A stretch of 21,107 bases of DNA, taken from positions 1 through 21,107 of the IMG/VR virus record IMGVR_UViG_3300023238_000052, one strand, 5' to 3'. Position 1 is the stretch's first letter; the number at the start of each line of letters is the position of its first letter. The position numbers were made by a program, and so were the translations under genes. A model generated the notes under the pieces. It searched no databases, was not told the DNA's origin, and was given only the letters and a program-made list of their open reading frames with translations. Below, one piece after another: positions 6,984-12,383 of this stretch. This stretch comes from a virus.

Positions 6984-7228
6984 TCACTCTTCCTTTTCCC
7001 AACATAAATTCCATACACTGATAATTCAAAATTAAAGTTTTCTGCCTTTTCATTATACTCTATTGTAAAGTCTGGCGCAATGTCAATGCGGGGTACATAC
7101 CCCGAAAGACGCATTTCTGTAATCATTAATCTTATATATTCTATTTTTAATCTACTAATTGCAGAGTCATCATAGATCACACCACTAAGGTTAAATTTTT
7201 TTATTTGCTTATGATGCACATTAGTCAT
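6902..7228 (-). CDS. Conserved-looking hypothetical protein between helicase and primase
   Basis: I do not know a function for this 108-aa protein. The middle reads as a folded beta-rich domain: RLSGYVPRIDIAPDFTIEY (about 40-58), then FNFELSVYGIYVGKRKSEWIFG. The GYVP...FT..Y...GIYVGK pattern resembles a small family I associate with the helicase-primase interval of large actinophages, so a primase or helicase accessory role is possible. Residues after about 95 are rich in K, Q, N and S and lie in the 82-base overlap with the primase gene, so this tail may be less constrained. The ATG at 7228 has no Shine-Dalgarno sequence. Instead TATAAT sits six bases upstream, the arrangement expected of a leaderless transcript. 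No transmembrane segment or signal peptide is seen. Confidence 0.72.
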   Translation of the reverse strand: MTNVHHKQIKKFNLSGVIYDDSAISRLKIEYIRLMITEMRLSGYVPRIDIAPDFTIEYNEKAENFNFELSVYGIYVGKRKSEWIFGVNETIVVPIQQNKSKESSRGVV

Positions 7229-7234
7229 ATATCT

Positions 7235-7240
7235 ATTATA
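7235..7240 (-). promoter_or_regulatory. Candidate leaderless promoter (-10 TATAAT)
   Basis: A perfect TATAAT on the minus strand is followed by six bases and then the ATG at 7228, so the expected transcription start coincides with the start codon. The downstream gene has no ribosome binding site, which fits a leaderless message, a common arrangement in actinobacteria. A -35 box is poor: the best option, TTATTA at 16-base spacing, matches TTGACA at three of six positions. If real, this gives the primase-polymerase-recA block its own promoter downstream of the helicase gene. Confidence 0.5.
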
Positions 7241-7258
7241 GGTGTTAATTTTTATTTA

Positions 7259-7283
7259 ATAAGCCATCATATCATAAGCCATC
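7259..7283 (-). repeat. Short tandem duplication across the helicase stop codon
   Basis: On the minus strand GATGGCTTAT occurs twice, separated by GATAT, giving a 15-base period. The first copy encodes the last residues of the helicase (D-G-L then TGA); the second lies just after the stop. Reading past the TGA in the same frame gives YDGLLNKN and then TAA, repeating D-G-L. This looks like a recent slippage duplication that altered the helicase C-terminus. Confidence 0.6.
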
Positions 7284-8495
7284 TTCAAAGTCCTTGTACT
7301 TATAGTGTCCTTTATCAAAGTCTACCTGAACCATAAACTCCCCCATAAATCCATTACGGTTCTTGCGGAACACACACTCAATGACATCGCTGTTGCTTCC
7401 TCTTCCTAGCGCAAGCAACCAGTCTGCATCATAGCTTATTTGTCTTGACCACGCGGTTTGTCCCAATGTTGGAACAGTATCCATCTTGGTTGCATCGTCG
7501 GGTGTAGCTGATGAAATAGCCACAATGGGAACCTCTTCAGAAATAGCCATAAGCTTAAGCTCACGAGAAAGGTTCTTCATCCTTACCGTTTCGTTCTCGG
7601 ATTTTTGATTAGGACTCATGAGCTGAAGGTAGTCTACAACAACAAAGTCTGGCTTATACTGATCAATCTTTCCTCTTAGAACAGAAGGGTTAATCTCTCC
7701 ACCGCTGTCATTTGAGATAATGTGAAACTCTGGCTTACCCTGTACGTGCTTTTCGTGCCACATCTTTAGGGTATCGAGCTCGACGTCTCCAGAGCTCATC
7801 TTCCTGTGTGACCATAGCCCCTCGCCCATAATAGTAAAGACTCGATTACGAACCTCTGTTTCAGACATCTCCAAGCTAATCACCATTGGTGACTTACCCT
7901 GCTTCCAGGCCTGAACCGCAAAGTATAAACTTAACCAAGACTTGCCAATACCTGGATATGCCAAGAATACTCCAAGCTGTCCAGGCATAATGCCAGCCGG
8001 AAGGTAGTTGTCAAATCCTGGCAAGCCAGTCTTAATTCCAATCTGTCCCAAAGCATTTTGCTTCTTTACATTTTCAAAGTATGCAATTGCTGACGCGGTA
8101 TCCGTAACATCGATGTCCCTAATTGTAGATGTATTTTTTTTAAGCTCTGATGTTTGACCAATCAGCTTTTCTAAGGCCTCTGAACCATTACCAGACTGAA
8201 CATCTGTAGCGGCTGTACGAAGCATATCTTTTAGATTGTCATTAAGATACTCTACTTGCAGTTCTCCTAAGTGGTGCTTGGTAGAACCAACCCCCTGCAA
8301 AACATCAAAGTCTCTAAATTTTTCAATCACAATGGATACGGGAGGAACAGAGGCATTGTTTTCAAAGTAGTTGCGAATAAAATCCCAAACGTCTCCGTGC
8401 GTCCTAAGCAGCCCACCAATATTTGCCTGTAGCAAGACATGAACCTGCTTGTCTGCTAGGACTGCCGATATAACCTTAGCTTCTGTGTTATTCAT
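7272..8495 (-). CDS. DnaB-like replicative helicase
   Basis: This 407-aa protein is a RecA-fold hexameric helicase, shorter than E. coli DnaB (471). The N-terminal helical domain (1-120) begins EAKVISAVLADK, like the DnaB N-terminus. The motor shows Walker A AYPGIGKSW (179-187), SLEMSETEVRNR (207-218, the H1a region; cf. DnaB SLEMS), Walker B FVVVDYLQLM (284-293) and RKNRNG (377-382), the arginine-finger region usually KxRNG. Motif H3, normally S-Q-L-x-R, reads ISSATPDDA (327-335), so the conserved glutamine is not visible. The protein would unwind the fork 5'-3' and pair with the DnaG-like primase two genes downstream. The ATG at 8495 overlaps the 102-aa gene by 8 bases and has AAGGG (8505-8509) nine bases upstream. 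Confidence 0.93.
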   Translation of the reverse strand: MNNTEAKVISAVLADKQVHVLLQANIGGLLRTHGDVWDFIRNYFENNASVPPVSIVIEKFRDFDVLQGVGSTKHHLGELQVEYLNDNLKDMLRTAATDVQSGNGSEALEKLIGQTSELKKNTSTIRDIDVTDTASAIAYFENVKKQNALGQIGIKTGLPGFDNYLPAGIMPGQLGVFLAYPGIGKSWLSLYFAVQAWKQGKSPMVISLEMSETEVRNRVFTIMGEGLWSHRKMSSGDVELDTLKMWHEKHVQGKPEFHIISNDSGGEINPSVLRGKIDQYKPDFVVVDYLQLMSPNQKSENETVRMKNLSRELKLMAISEEVPIVAISSATPDDATKMDTVPTLGQTAWSRQISYDADWLLALGRGSNSDVIECVFRKNRNGFMGEFMVQVDFDKGHYKYKDFEDGL

Positions 8496-8796
8496 TTAAC
8501 CATACCCTTGCCAATCTACGTCTCTCTAAACGTTCTTCGTTGTCTTCCTTAACTTGTTTCTTTGACTGTAAAATTGAGTCTGTGTAGTTGGAAAAATACT
8601 TCCAGTTAGGACTATTGTTTACATCAAAGTAATATTCAAGAAGATCATAACAGCCATACAAGGTGTATGACTCAATCAGGTTATCTGCTGACCACTGCTC
8701 TCGATTAATATTATATTCAGGCCTTGATCCATACCGTGCGGTGTGGAGCTTTGCATATCTTGAGAGCAAAGCCATTCGGTCTTTGCGCTCAGCCAT
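8488..8796 (-). CDS. Hypothetical protein upstream of helicase, possible helicase accessory
   Basis: I do not recognise a named family for this 102-aa protein. It is soluble and mostly helical, with a basic N-terminus (MAERKDRMALLSRYAKLH), an aromatic core WSADNLIESYTLYGCYDLLEYYF (about 34-56) and PNWKYFSNYTDSIL (about 63-76). The tail is strongly charged (KEDNEERLERRRLARVW). A W-x(n)-Y-F-x-x-Y-x-x-I pattern ending in a charged helix occurs in some small proteins coded next to phage helicases, so a helicase-loading or primosome role is possible, mainly on position. It starts with the ATG at 8796 in a TAATG shared with the 68-aa gene's stop and has no Shine-Dalgarno site, suggesting coupling. 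It overlaps the helicase start by 8 bases. Confidence 0.7.
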   Translation of the reverse strand: MAERKDRMALLSRYAKLHTARYGSRPEYNINREQWSADNLIESYTLYGCYDLLEYYFDVNNSPNWKYFSNYTDSILQSKKQVKEDNEERLERRRLARVWLNE

Positions 8797-9002
8797 TACT
8801 GGTTAGTTTCTGCCGAGGCTTCTCTTACTTTTTCTGCAAGCTTTTCTTCTACAAAAGAGTAAACCCTATCAAAGGCTTCGTTAATATTTTCACCTTCGCG
8901 CTCGGAGTCTTCTACTCCAAGATCAACACGCAGCGACTGAAAGTTCCCAAGGTTAAGGGTGTAGCCTAAAGCCACAGTAACCCTTGCTTTACTATTTTCC
9001 AT
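8796..9002 (-). CDS. Small conserved-looking protein (68 aa), function unknown
   Basis: The protein reads MENSKARVTVALGYTLNLGNFQSLRVDLGVEDSERE in its first half (beta-rich, with an NLGNFQSLRVDLG core). Its second half is a charged amphipathic helix (EAFDRVYSFVEEKLAEKVREA). I believe this is a recurring small phage family but know no function. The frame also has a TTG at 9017. I chose the ATG at 9002 because AGAGGG (9009-9014) is correctly spaced for it and would fall within coding sequence for the TTG. The gene is the first of the replication block after the helix-turn-helix gene, and its stop is shared with the next start in a TAATG. Confidence 0.72.
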   Translation of the reverse strand: MENSKARVTVALGYTLNLGNFQSLRVDLGVEDSEREGENINEAFDRVYSFVEEKLAEKVREASAETNQ

Positions 9003-9008
9003 CTCATA

Positions 9009-9014
9009 CCCTCT
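9009..9014 (-). promoter_or_regulatory. Ribosome binding site for the 68-aa gene
   Basis: AGAGGG on the minus strand ends six bases before the ATG at 9002. It selects that ATG over the upstream TTG at 9017. Confidence 0.65.
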
Positions 9015-9021
9015 CAATAAC

Positions 9022-9040
9022 AGAAAGCTATATGCTTTCT
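9022..9040. repeat. Perfect inverted repeat over the HTH gene stop codon
   Basis: The minus strand reads AGAAAGCATATAGCTTTCT: two 7-base arms around ATATA. The TAG stop of the helix-turn-helix gene lies at the spacer/arm border. As RNA it would be a weak 7-pair hairpin followed by GTTATTG, a poor terminator. As DNA it is a symmetric site of operator size next to a DNA-binding protein gene and just ahead of the replication genes. Confidence 0.5.
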
Positions 9041-9549
9041 GACCAAAACGGAACGAATTGTCCGTTTTCTGTCCTCACATATGTCAGGATACCACTTCCC
9101 ATGCGCCTTGTCAACTCCTGAATGGTAGGAGTAATGTCATTAGTAATAAGGCCGTCTTTACGTGGTCTTCCCCTATGTATTGAAGCAAGTATATCACGAA
9201 TATTCTTGACCATTGATTCTGAGTAGTATGCGCGAACCCTCCATGCCCTCTCTCCGCCCTTCGTAGCACCTACAGGCGGAGGAATCATTCCTTGGTGCAT
9301 CAATCTGTACAAATGTTTTTGATGCCTGCAGACAAGCTCTGCCGTCTCTTTAACGGTATACGCCTTTATTCTATTTTTTTTAAAATCACCAATTAAGCAA
9401 CTTTCAATTTGATCTTTTGTTATGTTGAATACAGACATTATTCCGCTGGCTTTATTAAAATGATATTTACGTACAAGACAATCATTTAAAAACCAAACAC
9501 TCTTACTACCAGTTATTACTGGTGCGCTATTATACGCCTCTCTATCCAT
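9028..9549 (-). CDS. Helix-turn-helix DNA-binding protein with AT-hook-like segment
   Basis: This 173-aa protein has a central MerR/excisionase-type helix-turn-helix: YTVKETAELVCRHQKHLYRLMHQGMIPPP (about 64-92), then a wing ending in RAWRVRAYYSESMV (101-114), which is the typical R-x-W-R pattern of such domains. After it comes HRGRPRKDG (125-133); RGRPRK is the core of an AT-hook, which binds the minor groove of AT-rich DNA. Residues 1-60 (with WFLNDCLVRKYHF) are unassigned. It could regulate late/early switching or act as an architectural protein. It lies exactly between the tail genes and the replication genes, with a palindrome at its 3' end. The ATG at 9549 has AGGGA about four bases upstream. 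No integrase is nearby, so a true excisionase role is unlikely. Confidence 0.78.
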   Translation of the reverse strand: MDREAYNSAPVITGSKSVWFLNDCLVRKYHFNKASGIMSVFNITKDQIESCLIGDFKKNRIKAYTVKETAELVCRHQKHLYRLMHQGMIPPPVGATKGGERAWRVRAYYSESMVKNIRDILASIHRGRPRKDGLITNDITPTIQELTRRMGSGILTYVRTENGQFVPFWSESI

Positions 9550-9555
9550 AAATCC

Positions 9556-10002
9556 CTAAACGGGGATGCCAACAATTAAAAGATTAAGACCAACAGAGGC
9601 AACACCAATAGTACTAAACTTTACAATACCTTCTACCCTATTATTTGTAACTTTTGTCAATACAACAGAGATATCCTTACCAGACTCTGTTGCTGCTTCA
9701 TCAATAAGTATTGGGGTCGCCGTTACAATTGGGGCATACGCGAAGTCGCTATAGTTATAGCTAAAGCTGCCTTCCCCGTCTGGGCTTGTGGTAGAGCTAT
9801 TTGAAACGGTTACATATCCTCCAACAATTCTGGCGTCAGAAGTTCTTACGTTTTGAGTTTGAGCTGACGCTGTATCTATTGACGTATACCTTCCAGTGGT
9901 GGGGGAGAGATCCTCCGCCATAAGATTGATAACCTCGGCTAGCTGATATATGTAAGACAGGTCTAGTGGCTGTCCTCTGCTGGGTAATGGTATTCTTGAC
10001 AT
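9556..10002 (-). CDS. Minor tail / fibre-like protein (148 aa)
   Basis: The N-terminus SRIPLPSRGQPLDLSYIYQLAEVINLMAED resembles the attachment segment of a recurring phage fibre or baseplate family (R-G-Q-P-L-D-x-S-Y-I-Y, then a helix). The remainder is beta-rich: FSYNYSDFAYAPIVTATPIL (about 80-99) and VVLTKVTNNRVEGIVKF (about 114-130), ending with a hydrophobic strand. The pattern of a Y/F-x-x-x-P-x-V-T strand followed by paired strands recalls H-type lectin-like domains, but this is not certain. It is the last structural gene of the tail run and is likely a distal virion component that contacts the host surface. The ATG at 10002 has AGGAG four bases upstream, overlapping the previous gene's stop region. 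Six bases separate it from the HTH gene start. Confidence 0.65.
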   Translation of the reverse strand: MSRIPLPSRGQPLDLSYIYQLAEVINLMAEDLSPTTGRYTSIDTASAQTQNVRTSDARIVGGYVTVSNSSTTSPDGEGSFSYNYSDFAYAPIVTATPILIDEAATESGKDISVVLTKVTNNRVEGIVKFSTIGVASVGLNLLIVGIPV

Positions 10003-10009
10003 TTTTCTC

Positions 10010-10453
10010 CTAGCTCAATTGTACCAGGTCTGTGTCTAAACTTTCAAATATTGTAAGAAAGTCTGCCTTCTCTTTGTTTATGCTTTCAATTTGAATTGCT
10101 ACAGAAACAGTTTCAGCTTCGTAGTCTGCTAAAAAAGAGTAGTTGTGTGTTGGCGTTGTTCCATGATAAACGTATGGCCCTTCATCAAAACTAACAAAAA
10201 CATCGTAGCTTGGCCTTTTCTCTTCGTCTCCCCAAACAGCCTGGACAATACTGCCATTTACGACTACGTCTCCACCAACAGGGACTGGATCTGGAATTGT
10301 TAGCTCTCTGATTGGAGCCCAAGCCGAAAATCTGTTCTGATCCTCTGAGATAATCCTATACCTAACGACATATCCATACTCTCCACTAGAAAGCTTACTC
10401 ACCGCTGGCAAATCTGCTTTTGGCAAGATTGCTTTTTGCTGGCCCCTTGGCAT
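10010..10453 (-). CDS. Minor tail protein with fibronectin-III-like fold
   Basis: This 147-aa protein has an N-terminal segment MPRGQQKAILPKADLPAVS, then YGYVVRYRIISEDQNRFSAWAPIREL (about 26-51). That part has the Y-x-V-R-Y-R-x-x-S-x-D-x-x-R-x-S-x-W-x-P pattern of fibronectin type III strands common in phage tail proteins. A second set of strands (IVQAVW, YDVFVSFDEGPYVYHGT, VSVAIQIES) completes a beta-sandwich of about 110 residues. The role is probably structural or surface-binding at the tail tip. The ATG at 10453 shares its A with the previous stop (TAATG), and the upstream ribosome binding site is weak (GGATG), so coupling is likely. No catalytic motif is seen. Confidence 0.68.
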   Translation of the reverse strand: MPRGQQKAILPKADLPAVSKLSSGEYGYVVRYRIISEDQNRFSAWAPIRELTIPDPVPVGGDVVVNGSIVQAVWGDEEKRPSYDVFVSFDEGPYVYHGTTPTHNYSFLADYEAETVSVAIQIESINKEKADFLTIFESLDTDLVQLS

Positions 10454-11859
10454 TAGGCAACATCCATTCCGTACCTAAACTCAACAAGGTTTGAGGTGTT
10501 TGGCTCTTTAATAATTGGCTGACCAGTTTCTGTTCTTATTACAGAATATCCAGTTAGACCATAAAGTGGGTTTTGAGAAGTTATGTTTTCTAGCCGGAAT
10601 CCGTCAAGGGCTGCATAAAATTTGCTAGATGGGGCTAAGGCGACGCCAGAGACAGCACCAGAAGAATCTGAAGAAACAAGGTCAAACGATATTGAATACT
10701 CTGCAAGATCTTTATCGTCTACAATGGCGGTTATCTTTTGTTCTCCATCATACGGTATTCCGACATCCGCAACCTCTACAATGTCTCCTACAGAGATTCC
10801 ATGCGATTGGGAAATTGTTAGTGTTGCTACATTGCCAGAAACCTCTGCAAAAGAAACAACATTTCTTGCTATTACAGATAAGTAAATCTTTAAGCTGTTA
10901 ACAATATCCCAAGTAAATGCAGTACTTTTTACAAGATCTCCCAATGAGTTCTTGGCTATGTAGTATCGGTTTGTGTTAAAGTTAACAGCAGATGCAACAA
11001 CGTCATCCACTTGTCCAGGCGCAATCGCTGCCTGGAACCTTGCAAAGTTTTCGGGATCAAGGTTGTCACTAGAAGCAAACTCCATCATTATCCGTACTTC
11101 TTCAATAGATATTGTTTGATCAGCTGACTTGTCCATAATTGAAAAAGCAAGCAACAGCTGATCCTGTGGAGAGTTCTTGTTAAAGTTTGGACTGATTCCA
11201 GTAAGGTGAATGTGCGTCCCCCAGTACTCTCCAGCAGATGCTGCTTTTACAGAAAGAGTCGTTCCATCAGATTCTAGGTAAGACATGTTTCCAGAAACCA
11301 GCAGGGCTGTTTCTAAAAATCTTGGAAGCTCAAACTTAGAAGTTCTTGTATCACTGTTAAATGCTTGATTGTCTGAGTTTGTTCTAAAAACAGGTATAGG
11401 AGCTTCGTTAATGTCTAAAGGATTAATAATACTTTCTTCTATTGCACCATTTAGTGGTGCAACCTTTGTGTCAATGCCTACCGCCGCTAACGCGTTATGG
11501 TATTCCCAATTTTCAGACTCTGAAAATGTATATATCATTTTGCTATCCTGTGCTCCGGCTGCGGGGTTAGACTTTGCAGAAAATATTCCTACCTCGCTAA
11601 AAAGATATCTTTGATCGCCCGGCAGCTCTCCAGCAAAAACAATGTTTGCTGCGCCAGCCTCATCGTAAACATAGCCCCTTGAGGTAATTGGTATTCTTAA
11701 TACTTCAAAGTCCAATTTCTGTTTTTCAGAGTAGTCTCCAAAAGCTGTTAGCTCGTCCAGAGGTACAGCTCCAACTCCTAAAGATATGTGAGATGCATAT
11801 GCTGGCGCCTGACCAATAAGGTACTTAGCTAAAATTGTTCTTCCGGTATTAGTAATCAA
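10453..11859 (-). CDS. Minor tail / baseplate protein (468 aa)
   Basis: The N-terminal domain (ITNTGRTILAKYLIGQAPAYASHISLGVG, 2-30, continuing to about 140) resembles the start of phage tail-collar and baseplate-fibre proteins, where a short helix and the ISLGxG strand attach to the baseplate. LFSEVGIF (86-93) supports this. A middle region (180-330) has jelly-roll-like strands (LLVSGNMSYLE, EYWGTHIHL). Residues about 340-395 form a small beta-module with ATLTISQSHGISVGDIVEV and YDGEQKITAI: the HG-x-S-V-G-D-x-V and DG-x-x-x-I-x-A pattern recurs in many phage structural proteins. The start is TTG at 11859, in a TTGA overlap with the previous stop and with a strong AGGGAGG four bases upstream. 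It probably links the hub to distal fibres. Confidence 0.75.
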   Translation of the reverse strand: MITNTGRTILAKYLIGQAPAYASHISLGVGAVPLDELTAFGDYSEKQKLDFEVLRIPITSRGYVYDEAGAANIVFAGELPGDQRYLFSEVGIFSAKSNPAAGAQDSKMIYTFSESENWEYHNALAAVGIDTKVAPLNGAIEESIINPLDINEAPIPVFRTNSDNQAFNSDTRTSKFELPRFLETALLVSGNMSYLESDGTTLSVKAASAGEYWGTHIHLTGISPNFNKNSPQDQLLLAFSIMDKSADQTISIEEVRIMMEFASSDNLDPENFARFQAAIAPGQVDDVVASAVNFNTNRYYIAKNSLGDLVKSTAFTWDIVNSLKIYLSVIARNVVSFAEVSGNVATLTISQSHGISVGDIVEVADVGIPYDGEQKITAIVDDKDLAEYSISFDLVSSDSSGAVSGVALAPSSKFYAALDGFRLENITSQNPLYGLTGYSVIRTETGQPIIKEPNTSNLVEFRYGMDVA

Positions 11860-12383
11860 GATTCCTCCCTATATATTGTATCACCAAGAACGGAACCACT
11901 TTTCAGTATTTCAATGTCAACTCTTTCGTTTGTTTCCATGTTAATTACGTCTACTACCAAATCTCCCATTTTGCCAGACCTGCTGTCTTGGAGCAAAACA
12001 TAAACCCTTTGCTCCTCTGGACCAGTTCCAACTTCTGGCACGTGAGTAGAAAGCCTAATAGAAAAGTTTTTAAAATAGGTTTCAATAGTTTCTGGAATGC
12101 TAAAAATATTTTTTGAATTGTATCTTAGGTTAATGTTTTTTAAATTACTAATAAGGTTGTAGGAAACATCTTGACCATTTACTATATCATTTCTAGCTAC
12201 ACCAAGAATCTCTTGCCCCCCAATATTTTCAAAGAGAAGATTTGTCATTGCGTCTACAGGGATAGCACTTTCATCAAACTGAATAATATCTGGGGTGGCA
12301 ATTTTTATGCCAGATCTAGCACTTGAACTTGTTGTGCTTTGAATATCTGGTATGTCTGGGGTAGCGCTTACGTCACCTGTCAC
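11856..12383 (-). CDS. Tail-module protein of unknown function (175 aa)
   Basis: I know no function. The first 35 residues are low in complexity and rich in S, T, P, I and D, and are probably flexible. The rest looks folded: NLLFENIGGQEILGVARNDIVNGQDVSYNLISNLK (about 48-82), SIRLSTHVPEVGTGP, and VYVLLQDSRSGKMGDLVVDVINME. The LLFExIGGxE...RxDIxxGQ...Y pattern followed by xxPxVGxGP is one I associate with tail modules of large actinophages, always beside the hub protein, so it is likely a small baseplate component. It starts with GTG at 12383, overlapping the previous stop as TAGTG, with GAGGTG a few bases upstream. No Cys, signal peptide or membrane segment stands out. Confidence 0.65.
   Translation of the reverse strand: MTGDVSATPDIPDIQSTTSSSARSGIKIATPDIIQFDESAIPVDAMTNLLFENIGGQEILGVARNDIVNGQDVSYNLISNLKNINLRYNSKNIFSIPETIETYFKNFSIRLSTHVPEVGTGPEEQRVYVLLQDSRSGKMGDLVVDVINMETNERVDIEILKSGSVLGDTIYREES
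11864..11870 (-). promoter_or_regulatory. Ribosome binding site fixing the TTG start of the 468-aa gene
   Basis: AGGGAGG ends four bases before the TTG at 11859 and is the strongest Shine-Dalgarno sequence in the tail module. It supports initiation at this rare start codon. Confidence 0.75.

Noticed and set aside
9015-9017. TTG start for the small gene before the 102-aa gene
   Set aside because: It would place the AGAGGG ribosome binding site inside the coding sequence; the ATG at 9002 is correctly spaced from that site.
10622-10901. Two overlapping plus-strand open frames of about 90 codons
   Set aside because: Both lie inside the 468-aa tail gene in antisense, with no motif and no neighbouring plus-strand gene.
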